In this document: positions 26,491-33,319 of the stretch, piece after piece
Layout: each line of letters starts with the position of its first letter
How positions within the stretch are numbered: the stretch's first letter is position 1
Assembly: GCA_041391485.1 (NCBI GenBank)
Contig: JAWKNY010000001.1
Span: forward strand, 62,001-126,000
DNA length: 64,000 nt
Source of the DNA: JACKAF01 sp041391485
Lineage (GTDB): Bacteria > Bdellovibrionota > FAC87 > UBA2466 > JACKAF01
Direction of reading: 5' to 3'
Notes under the pieces: generated by a model
What the model saw: the letters and a program-made list of their open reading frames with translations, nothing else
The model's database searches: none
What the model was told of the DNA's origin: nothing
Program-made: the position numbers and the translations under genes

Positions 26491-26968
26491 CGCGTTTTTC
26501 TTGTGTTTCTGTCCGGGCCGGACACGCGTTGTGCGAAGAACGGTTTTTTGCCCTCTCACTAAGAGGAAAATTTGCCGACAGCAGGTGCTTTAAGCGGGTA
26601 ATGGCCCTGGCTGAATGCATCTGGACGGTGGTACGCCCCATGCCATAGCGTCTCGCGATTTCCGACGTTGAGAGGCGCTCCCAGAACGTTGCTTGAATGA
26701 CCGTTCTTTGTTTTGGAGAGAGTCGGCTAATGGCATCCTGAAGGCGAAGCATCGCTTTCTCGGTGATCTCCGAAGTTTCAAGATCGGGCGCCTCTAGGGA
26801 TTCAGCGAGGTCCTCATATTTCCTCGTCAGTGTTTCTCTTAATGGGATTTCAAGTGTGTGAAGGTAGGACTCCCATTCCTCTTCGGACCAGCCCTGCGAA
26901 TTTTCCTTTAGAGCCAGAGTCAAAGAAGATAATTTCGCGCGTTCATCTTTTTCTTTTGAATCATGCAT
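26483..26968 (-). CDS. Sigma-70 region 4-like regulator, first gene of the conjugation operon
   Basis: Start at 26968 (MHDSKEKDERAKLSSLTLAL), 161 residues. The C-terminal half holds a clear region 4: ISRLSPKQRTVIQATFWERL and STSEIARRYGMGRTTVQMHS, the last forming the helix-turn-helix. The N-terminal half is charged and helical without a recognisable region 2 core-binding or -10 domain. It would therefore be either an unusual sigma-like factor or a DNA-binding regulator. It is the first gene after the putative sigma-54 promoter, with a hairpin in its leader, so it is placed to control the operon. Confidence 0.7.
   Translation of the reverse strand: MHDSKEKDERAKLSSLTLALKENSQGWSEEEWESYLHTLEIPLRETLTRKYEDLAESLEAPDLETSEITEKAMLRLQDAISRLSPKQRTVIQATFWERLSTSEIARRYGMGRTTVQMHSARAITRLKHLLSANFPLSERAKNRSSHNACPARTETQEKRDE
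26510..26524. promoter_or_regulatory. Perfect palindromic operator-like site inside the sigma-like gene
   Basis: TGTCCGG-G-CCGGACA is a perfect 15-bp palindrome with the same TGTCCG/CGGACA half-sites as the five sites at 27151-27466. It lies near the 3' end of the sigma-like coding region, 20 bp ahead of the next start. It could be an internal control site. Confidence 0.4.
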
Positions 26969-26991
26969 AACAACGTCCCTGCGTTTGAGTG

Positions 26992-27008
26992 CTTCGCAAA
27001 TTGCGAAG
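26992..27008. promoter_or_regulatory. Leader hairpin / palindrome ahead of the conjugation operon
   Basis: CTTCGCAA-A-TTGCGAAG is a perfect 17-bp palindrome, 24-40 bp upstream of the first start codon and inside the predicted leader RNA. It could act as an RNA hairpin controlling translation or as a protein-binding site near the promoter. Confidence 0.5.
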
Positions 27009-27057
27009 TGTTTTTTCTTTCGTCCTGGAAAAGAACTGGAATTTGGGAGGGAACAAT

Positions 27058-27073
27058 TACAACCGGCGTGCCA
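27058..27073 (-). promoter_or_regulatory. Candidate sigma-54 promoter of the conjugation operon
   Basis: On the minus strand TGGCACG-CCGG-TTGTA matches the consensus TGGCACG-N4-TTGCA with correct spacing and one mismatch, at the C of the -12 GC. Transcription would start near 27047, giving a leader of about 79 nt before the ATG at 26968. The divergent gene encodes a sigma-54 activator, which supports the call. Confidence 0.5.
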
Positions 27074-27150
27074 CTGGCGCCGTTTCATCGGAAGCGATTG
27101 GAATGTTGCGAGGAATTTTGTTTTTCGCGGAAATTGAAAAACTCAAAACT

Positions 27151-27466
27151 TGTACGACCGAACAGAGTGGGATTTGAAAAAGCGAAGTGGTGGCGCGGGA
27201 TTACTTTCTGTCCGATGTTTCTGTACGAACGGACACGCCGTACAGAGCGAGCGGAAACGTGGTGAAACAGAGCTTTCTTGTCCGGCTCCGTACAAGAACT
27301 GAAAACGGAGAAATCTGATGGCGTTAACCCCGTTTTAGGGCTCTAAATGCGCCCTTTTCTTGTCCGAGTCGGACAAAAACTGTTTTGTTCCATTGTGCAT
27401 TTAATTCTGAAGGCTTAGCTGCCTTGAAAAGGAACAACCATCCTAAAAACCCTGTACGGACGGACA
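27151..27466. promoter_or_regulatory. Cluster of five inverted-repeat operator sites (TGTMCG-N2-4-CGKACA)
   Basis: Sites: TGTACGACCGAACA (27151-27164), TGTACGAACGGACA (27222-27235), TGTCCGGCTCCGTACA (27279-27294), TGTCCGAGTCGGACA (27361-27375) and TGTACGGACGGACA (27453-27466). Extra half-sites lie at 27209 and 27239. The spacers vary from 2 to 4 bp. They stand 110 to 412 bp upstream of the predicted sigma-54 start, the usual range for enhancer-binding proteins, and just upstream of the response-regulator gene. No open frame of credible coding quality was found in 26969-27637, so the gap is regulatory. Confidence 0.6.
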
Positions 27467-27637
27467 AGTAGCGGCAATTCCTCTTACCCTCCGGGCGAGA
27501 GTCATTCCACCACTTCCTCCCGATAAATCAGCCACTTCACTCGACCCGAATCCCATCGGAATGCAGTTGGCCCGCCGGTTGCTCTAGTGACCTTCCCGAC
27601 GCCGGTTGGTTCGGCGGTCGCTAGGCAAGGATGGATC

Positions 27638-29011
27638 ATGGCATTTCGCCTCTTACTCGTAGACGACCACAAGATAACGTTGGAGCTGACGCGCGATCTT
27701 TTGGAACGCAACGGCTACACCGTAGATATCGCCGCCTCTCGCGAGATGGGGCTTCGTCTTGTGAAGGAGCGCGGCGACCAGTACGCGCTATTCATCTTGG
27801 ACTACCAGTTGGGGACCGAGAACGGTGCTGAGATGGCGAGGGAGGTTCTCACCCTTCGCCCCGAAGCGTTCGTGATGATCTACTCAAACGATCCATCGCG
27901 TGAAGCTCTTAAGCATAGCTGGCGCGCTGGTGCTGTGGAGTATGTCGATAAGAATACCGACCTGAAAGAATTCGTCGCGATAGTTCGACGCTGGTGTCAG
28001 AAATACAAGGAGACGTACTTAACGCTTCCCCCTCCAGAGACGAACGAGAACTCAAAGAAGATTGAGTCCATTGGCTTGGTGGGCGTTTCGGAAAAGATGG
28101 CGAAGGTCGCGGACCTTGTTTTGAAGTTCAGAGATAGCAAATCAACGGTGCTCGTCACGGGAGAGTCGGGAACGGGTAAGGAGTGCATTGCCCGCGCCAT
28201 TCATGGCAATAGCCGTCATCGTTTTATCGCTGTGAACTGCGCGGCCTATGCCGAAAGAACAGAGCTTTTGGAATCCGAACTCTTCGGGGTAGAAAAGGGG
28301 GCTTTCACCGGAGCCAATGCCACGAAGAAAGGCATCTTCGAGGAAGTCGGAGAGGGAACCGTTCTTCTTGATGAGGTTCACACCTTAAGTCTTGTGGCCC
28401 AGCAAAAGCTACTTCGCGCTCTACAAGAAAAAGCGGTTCGTCCTGTTGGAAGCACCCGCGAGTACAAAGTGCATTTCCGGCTCGTGGCCGCCGCGAAGCC
28501 CGAGATCGAACTCATGGTGAAGAACAAAGAATTTATCCCGGATCTCTATTATCGGCTGAACGTCCTTCGCATTCCGGTGCCGGCGTTACGCCAGCGGCCT
28601 GAGGACATTCCGTCACTCATCTTAAATGCCACGAAAAAGTTTGCGGCTCCTGGCTCGGCTCCGAAGCGGTTTTTACTCAGAACCGTCCGTTATTTTGAAA
28701 AGTACGGCTGGCCCGGCAATGTCCGCGAGCTAGAGAATGAAGTCGAAAAGCTATGCACCATTTGCCCGAACGACAAGATTACGCCTGAAGACTTGGATGC
28801 TCGGTTTTTTGATGATGGTTCGTCGCGACAAGAAACGCAGGAATCAGGAGGGCCGGAACTCACGCGAGAAATGATCCTTCTCGCGCTACAGGAAAGTCCG
28901 TCTATACGGGAAGCCTCCCGGCGCCTCGGAATAGCCCATAGCACGCTTTACGACATGATGAAGCGGCTCGGGATCGAAGCCAAAAACAGGAAAAAGGCGG
29001 TAGGCGTATGA
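27638..29011 (+). CDS. NtrC-type sigma-54-dependent response regulator
   Basis: Start at 27638 (MAFRLLLVDDHK) chosen because AAGG precedes it and the receiver domain begins here; 457 residues. The receiver spans 1-120 (DD at 9-10, phospho-acceptor D55 in FILDYQLG, Lys near 105 in YVDKN). The AAA+ domain has Walker A GESGTGKE near 170 and GAFTGA near 215, the loop that contacts sigma-54. A Fis-type helix-turn-helix closes it (IREASRRLGIAHSTLYDMMK). It therefore activates sigma-54 promoters when phosphorylated. It overlaps the binding-protein gene by 4 bp. The divergent conjugation operon is its likely target. Confidence 0.92.
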   Translation: MAFRLLLVDDHKITLELTRDLLERNGYTVDIAASREMGLRLVKERGDQYALFILDYQLGTENGAEMAREVLTLRPEAFVMIYSNDPSREALKHSWRAGAVEYVDKNTDLKEFVAIVRRWCQKYKETYLTLPPPETNENSKKIESIGLVGVSEKMAKVADLVLKFRDSKSTVLVTGESGTGKECIARAIHGNSRHRFIAVNCAAYAERTELLESELFGVEKGAFTGANATKKGIFEEVGEGTVLLDEVHTLSLVAQQKLLRALQEKAVRPVGSTREYKVHFRLVAAAKPEIELMVKNKEFIPDLYYRLNVLRIPVPALRQRPEDIPSLILNATKKFAAPGSAPKRFLLRTVRYFEKYGWPGNVRELENEVEKLCTICPNDKITPEDLDARFFDDGSSRQETQESGGPELTREMILLALQESPSIREASRRLGIAHSTLYDMMKRLGIEAKNRKKAVGV

Positions 29012-30135
29012 GTAAGATGGGCCAATTTATCTTGGTATTCTTGTTCGCCACTCTAGGCGCTAGTAGCGTTCAAGCAAAGACTTTTCGCATCGCAGCACTC
29101 TACGCCGACACGATGACGGGGCACTTCAACTGCACCTGTAACCAGGAAGCGGCCTGTATGACGAGGGCGGTGGTGGAACAGGCTAAGAAAGAGGGACTCG
29201 ACGCTTCCTTTACTCTCGTAACCCGCGACCACAATATGTTTAGCACACTGGAGGCAGCCAAACAGATCGCCCAGGAGAAATACGATGCTGTTGTGGGAAC
29301 GCTTGTCTCCACTGACGCTATCGTTGCCGGAACTGTCTTTGAAGAGGCTGGGATCCCCTTTGTCGCTCCCACGGCGACTAATCCCAGCGTCACCGCCGGA
29401 AAGAAATTTGTAACCCGCATCCCCTTTAACGATTACCAGCAGTCATACCTGCTTGCGAAGCTAGCTAGTCAGGAACTCAAAGCTCGTTCGGTTGCCATTA
29501 TTCGAAATACCTCACAGCCATATTCCGACTTTCTTGGCAGCCATTTCGCGGTGGAAATCAAGAAACTGAACCCAGGGATCAAAGTACGCGATTTTCCCAC
29601 CTTCGAGGGGTTTACCGCGTTCGACTCGCTCATAGAGAAGGTACTAGAGGAGCCGACAGATCTTATCTTTGTTCCCATCATGCAGGCCAGTATCGCAAAT
29701 GTGTATGTCGCTCTGGAATCAAGAGGCGCAAAGCTTACGCTTCTTTCGAGCGACACCGTCGAGGGACAGCCGAAATTTATCGACCTCCTGGGGACTCGCT
29801 CGGGAAGAATCCGTTTTATTTACCCTAAGCACTGGAACGACAGAGTTGAAGGCCCTGAGTCGGTCAATTATCTCCATCTTCACAAGAAGTATTGTTCTCA
29901 GTACCCGCACTCAATGACGACGATTGCCGCGTATGATGCGGCCTCGGTATTGGTCCGTACGCTGAAAAAGAATCGCCAAATCAGAGGGGAAAAGATCATC
30001 CGGGCAATTCATCGGCAGAAGTATCACGGAATGGCTGGAGAGCTAGCCTACGGTAAAGATGGTGATCCTATTAAGCCACTGGAGCTTTTCGAGTTGAAAG
30101 GCAATCGCGGGGTTCATTGGCGGAGGTGGGAATAG
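29008..30135 (+). CDS. Periplasmic solute-binding protein of the Leu/Ile/Val (type I) family, probable signal receptor
   Basis: A protein of 375 residues with a signal peptide (GQFILVFLFATLGASSVQA). The two-lobed type I fold is recognisable from YDAVVGTLVSTDAIVAGTVF, EAGIPFVAPTATNPSVT and the C-terminal AYDAASVLVRTLKKNRQIRG. Two Cys motifs near the N-terminus (FNCTCNQEAACMT) are unusual. No permease or ATPase genes are nearby. It is sandwiched between the response regulator (4-bp overlap) and the kinase (1-bp overlap), so it most likely reports a ligand to the kinase in the manner of LuxP/LuxQ rather than importing it. Ligand unknown. Confidence 0.85.
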   Translation: MSKMGQFILVFLFATLGASSVQAKTFRIAALYADTMTGHFNCTCNQEAACMTRAVVEQAKKEGLDASFTLVTRDHNMFSTLEAAKQIAQEKYDAVVGTLVSTDAIVAGTVFEEAGIPFVAPTATNPSVTAGKKFVTRIPFNDYQQSYLLAKLASQELKARSVAIIRNTSQPYSDFLGSHFAVEIKKLNPGIKVRDFPTFEGFTAFDSLIEKVLEEPTDLIFVPIMQASIANVYVALESRGAKLTLLSSDTVEGQPKFIDLLGTRSGRIRFIYPKHWNDRVEGPESVNYLHLHKKYCSQYPHSMTTIAAYDAASVLVRTLKKNRQIRGEKIIRAIHRQKYHGMAGELAYGKDGDPIKPLELFELKGNRGVHWRRWE

Positions 30136-31811
30136 TGTTACCTGTTTCAACCAGGCTTCTCAGGGCACGGCTCCGGCAAACGACTTGGCTGCCCATAACC
30201 ATTGTCGTTGCTCTATTGATGTTCGCCGTGGCGTTTCTACTCAAACAGCAGTTTGACGAGAAATTGAAAAATACGGCTTCTGCTCTTTCCGACGTGATGA
30301 AGTCACAGCAGAGTTTCTTTGCCGCCGATGTCTTTCTAAATTCAAGTCAGGGGATTCAGCTTCGCATGGATTCCCTTCTCTCGGAGTGGCGTGAGAAGTA
30401 TCCGTCAGTCCAGGCATGTATACGAATTGAGTATGGGATTCCGGGAAAGGCTCCCCAGAAGATCAAGGGTTGCAGCCTTGGTTCCGCCGATGCAGACGCG
30501 ATTTTCAAAAACCACGCGTTTACCAGCACTCCCATTAGGATTGGCGAAAAGGAGATCGCTCACATCGATCAGGCGGCCATTCGACCCACGACGTTTCGAG
30601 ATCTGTTTCCGCCGGTTTTGTGGCTCACCATTTTTCTTGCAGTCTTAGGTGCAACATTTGCTCACCGAGTTCTTGTAAGACGTGTCGAGGCACAGATCCT
30701 AAATCCTCTTTTGGACAAGATTACTGAGGACGGACGAAATGCCGCGATTGCGGAAACAACTCGGATGGTGGCCCACGACATTCGAAAGCCGTTTCAGGTC
30801 ATGAAGCTGGCACTGAATACGCTACTTGAATCCAAGAACGAGCTCGTTCGCAGGGTGGGCGTCCAGCTCTGCACCGATATCGAGGGGAGCGTTCGAAAAG
30901 TAAATGCCATGCTCCAAGATATTCTCGATACGAGCCGTGAGATGACCCCGCAAGTAGAGAAAATCTCCGCCACGAAGTTGTGGAAGACTTGTGTCCACGA
31001 AACGCTACGTTTCTATCCCGACATTCATGTCAAGGTGGACTACGATCTCCGCCATCAAAAGATGCTCATGGCGGACCCCGAGAAGGTTTCCCGAGTTTTT
31101 ACGAACCTCTTTGAAAACGCGGTTCAGGCAATTGGGACCGGGAAGGACCCGTCCGGTCTGATTCGCATTACCAGCCAAGACGTACCGGAAAAGAGCCAGA
31201 TCCAGTTTCATATTTCCAACACCGGTCCTGGCATCAGCAAAGAGGATGCGGCCCAGCTTTTCAGTCCGTTTTTCACACGAAAGAAAAACGGTACGGGTCT
31301 GGGCCTAAGCATCTCGAAAAAGATTGTAAACTCCCACGGAGGGGAGATCACCTGTTCCTCTGCCAGCGAGGAGGAAACACGGTTCACTTTCACGCTGCCA
31401 TCCATAGCAGCTCCCGAGCGGGTCGCTAAGGAAGACACGCCTGATGCTGGAGGCTTGGAAAAGATCCGTGAGCGGATAGTCCTGGTCTTCGACGATGAGA
31501 AGTTCGTTCATGCGAATTGGCGACAGTATGCGGCCAATCACAGCTTCGTTACCTTGGCCCAATTCACCCGATGGGAGGAGTTCGTCGAGCAGAACGCCTT
31601 TTCGCTAGCTCAGGACGCCGTGGCCTTTGTTGACATTCATTTTCTTAACTCCCGCCACAGTGGGATAGATATCGCGAAGTCCCTGCGGAAACTGGGAGTA
31701 AAGCGCATCTACGCAATTACCAATGACCCAGAAGCGGCGAAGGAATCGGGACTGTTCGACGCAATCCTCGGCAAAGAGGTTCCAAAGGACTTCATGACGC
31801 TCGTAGGATAG
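30135..31811 (+). CDS. Hybrid sensor histidine kinase with C-terminal receiver
   Basis: The start GTG at 30135 is preferred: GGAGGTGGGAATA precedes it and it overlaps the previous stop (TAGTG). The product has 558 residues: membrane helix about 18-38, periplasmic sensor domain about 40-165, second helix near 165-185. HisKA follows with H214 in MVAHDIRKPFQVMK. The ATPase domain has NLFENAVQAIG, GPGISKEDAAQLFSPFFTRK and NGTGLGLSISKKIV. A receiver-like domain from about 455 has VFDDE and AFVDIHF. It probably phosphorylates the co-encoded regulator through or under control of its receiver. The sensor domain would read the binding protein. Confidence 0.88.
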   Translation: MLPVSTRLLRARLRQTTWLPITIVVALLMFAVAFLLKQQFDEKLKNTASALSDVMKSQQSFFAADVFLNSSQGIQLRMDSLLSEWREKYPSVQACIRIEYGIPGKAPQKIKGCSLGSADADAIFKNHAFTSTPIRIGEKEIAHIDQAAIRPTTFRDLFPPVLWLTIFLAVLGATFAHRVLVRRVEAQILNPLLDKITEDGRNAAIAETTRMVAHDIRKPFQVMKLALNTLLESKNELVRRVGVQLCTDIEGSVRKVNAMLQDILDTSREMTPQVEKISATKLWKTCVHETLRFYPDIHVKVDYDLRHQKMLMADPEKVSRVFTNLFENAVQAIGTGKDPSGLIRITSQDVPEKSQIQFHISNTGPGISKEDAAQLFSPFFTRKKNGTGLGLSISKKIVNSHGGEITCSSASEEETRFTFTLPSIAAPERVAKEDTPDAGGLEKIRERIVLVFDDEKFVHANWRQYAANHSFVTLAQFTRWEEFVEQNAFSLAQDAVAFVDIHFLNSRHSGIDIAKSLRKLGVKRIYAITNDPEAAKESGLFDAILGKEVPKDFMTLVG

Positions 31812-31812
31812 G

Positions 31813-31823
31813 GCTGTTCAAAT
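31813..31823 (-). repeat. Right terminal inverted repeat of the element (attR half-site)
   Basis: Read inward (minus strand) this is ATTTGAACAGC, matching the left end ATTTGAACAAC at 10 of 11 positions in inverted orientation. It lies 2 bp after the kinase stop codon. It is interpreted as the second arm of the attachment site. Chance similarity is possible at this length. Confidence 0.45.
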
Positions 31824-31887
31824 GTAAATCACGTGAGTTAACAAAAAGAGGCTTATCGCGCCGCCGAAAGTGCAATTTGCCGCAGGG

Positions 31888-31905
31888 CGCCCTTCAGGGC
31901 GTTTC
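31888..31905 (+). terminator. Rho-independent terminator-like hairpin
   Basis: CGCCC-TTCA-GGGCG followed by TTTCT. It stands 77 bp after the kinase stop, in the gap between convergent genes, and could end the kinase operon. If the element ends near 31823 it would be the original ssrA terminator. Confidence 0.55.
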
Positions 31906-32032
31906 TATTCGGTCGGTCTCAAGACGGCCGTTGCCCATCAATAAATTCAAGGAACAGAAGTTGAGGATCCCGGATTGCCTAATTCGTAGATCTTCATCGA
32001 GGTCAACTCAGCCTGAGGTTCTGTGCGGGTAT

Positions 32033-33133
32033 CTATTTCGCTTTCGGTAGCACAATAGTCACCGTGGTACCCTGACCAACTTTGCTTTCAACATGTATGG
32101 AGCCTCCCCAGGAGTGAATCATTTGGTGCGCAATCGCCAAGCCTAGCCCCTTTCCCTCGCCTACCTCTTTGGTGGTGAAGAACGGGCGAAAGAGGTCATG
32201 CATTTGCTTATCCGTGATCCCACAGCCGGTGTCCTGAACGCTGACTTCCCAATGGGTCTCTCGATCTTTTCTTGAGACATCGATTGTGTGACCGTCCGTG
32301 CGACCTTTCGCGATCGCTGTTTCGATCGCATGGAGAGAGTTCGTCAGTAAGTTTAGGACAACTTGGCCAAGATAATCCGAAGGGGCTGTGACTTTAGTAT
32401 CCTCGCTAACTTGCATTTTCATTGCAATCTTACGCGTTTCAAGTTTATCCCTGATCATATTGTAAACGTTATCGAGAACCTCTTTCACAAACGTCGTGCC
32501 CGAGGTGTCGTAGTTGCTCTTTATCGCCAGCGCGAGTAATGAACGAGTGATTTCGGCAAGACGGTCTACCTGAGCGATGATAGTCTTGAGATCCTCGCGT
32601 ATCGGAGAATCGGCGTCTAAACTGCCCAACACCAACTCAGCTCTGCCTCTCACAGTTCCGAGTGGCGTTCCGGTTTCGTGAGCAAGACCAGCGGCCAGCA
32701 CGCCAATCGTTGCCAGTCGGTCTTTTCGCATCAGCTCGAGTTCGCGAAGTTTTTTCTCAGTGAGATCGATAGCGATTCCCATGTACCCGGCTAGGGCGCC
32801 ACGAGGGTCCTTGAACGGCGCAATGGTGAGCAGCATTGGTATTTCTTTTCCGTCCTTCGAACGATTGATCAATTCGCCCTTCCAGAAGCCCTTTTGCGGA
32901 TCGAGGATTTCGGTCCACATGTTTTTGTAGAAGTCTTCTTCTTGGTACTTCGAACGAAGGATTCTTGGGGTCTTTCCCAGGGCTTCCTCCTTCGCAAACC
33001 CAAAAAGTCGGATCCATGCTTTGTTGACGTAGAATATGTTTCCGCGCACATCCGTCAGCATGACGGCATCATTCGAATTCTCAATGCACTGGTAGAGGAC
33101 TCCGCTCTCATCTAGTTGGAGTGGTGAAGGCAT
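32033..33133 (-). CDS. PAS-domain sensor histidine kinase (soluble, NtrB-like)
   Basis: A protein of 366 residues without membrane helices. An N-terminal PAS domain (about 10-130; MLTDVRGNIFYVNKAWIRLF, and RSKDGKEIPMLLTIAP) is followed by HisKA with H152 in AAGLAHETGTPLGTVRGRAE. The ATPase domain has NLLTNSLHAIE, DTGCGITDKQMHDLFRPFF and GEGKGLGLAIAHQMI. No response regulator is adjacent, so it is an orphan. As the first gene of the denitrification island beyond the element, it may sense redox state or a nitrogen oxide; that is inference from position. Confidence 0.88.
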   Translation of the reverse strand: MPSPLQLDESGVLYQCIENSNDAVMLTDVRGNIFYVNKAWIRLFGFAKEEALGKTPRILRSKYQEEDFYKNMWTEILDPQKGFWKGELINRSKDGKEIPMLLTIAPFKDPRGALAGYMGIAIDLTEKKLRELELMRKDRLATIGVLAAGLAHETGTPLGTVRGRAELVLGSLDADSPIREDLKTIIAQVDRLAEITRSLLALAIKSNYDTSGTTFVKEVLDNVYNMIRDKLETRKIAMKMQVSEDTKVTAPSDYLGQVVLNLLTNSLHAIETAIAKGRTDGHTIDVSRKDRETHWEVSVQDTGCGITDKQMHDLFRPFFTTKEVGEGKGLGLAIAHQMIHSWGGSIHVESKVGQGTTVTIVLPKAK

Positions 33134-33293
33134 AGAAAACGCCGTTTTGATCGGGGTAGGTTGAAAATATGTTTTTCCACCCCATATTGATGTGCAACGC
33201 CAGTGCCACCGAATTCAGCCTAGCGGCGCTACGCTGGGGTATGTGACTTTGAGACAAATTAGCCCGCAGGGGGGACATCCTGGACGGAGTTTA

Positions 33294-33307
33294 TTGATAA
33301 ACATCAT
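33294..33307. promoter_or_regulatory. Imperfect Fnr-type box
   Basis: TTGATAAACATCAT matches TTGAT-N4-ATCAA except at the last base. It lies in the divergent gap between the PAS kinase and the hypothetical gene at 33320. It is too near the first start of the latter for normal activation, so it may act on the kinase gene or the real start may be downstream. Confidence 0.35.
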
Positions 33308-33319
33308 CTTGCTCGCCTA

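Larger units (their letters stand above)
10612..31823. mobile_element. Putative integrative conjugative element inserted at the ssrA 3' end
   Basis: The interval holds a serine recombinase next to ssrA, a candidate origin, a coupling protein, a VirB-type conjugation operon, a toxin-antitoxin pair and a divergent signalling operon. Its ends carry ATTTGAACAAC (10612-10622, reading inward) and ATTTGAACAGC (31823-31813, reading inward), a 10/11 inverted repeat. Inverted half-sites at the two ends are what integration by a serine recombinase leaves. A terminator-like hairpin 65 bp beyond the right end would be the original ssrA terminator. No second copy of the ssrA 3' end exists in the window. 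The element's existence is well supported; the exact right end is an inference. Confidence 0.65.

Noticed and set aside
29008..30135. ABC importer operon for branched-chain amino acids
   Set aside because: Only a binding protein is present; it overlaps a regulator and a kinase, and no permease or ATPase genes exist nearby.
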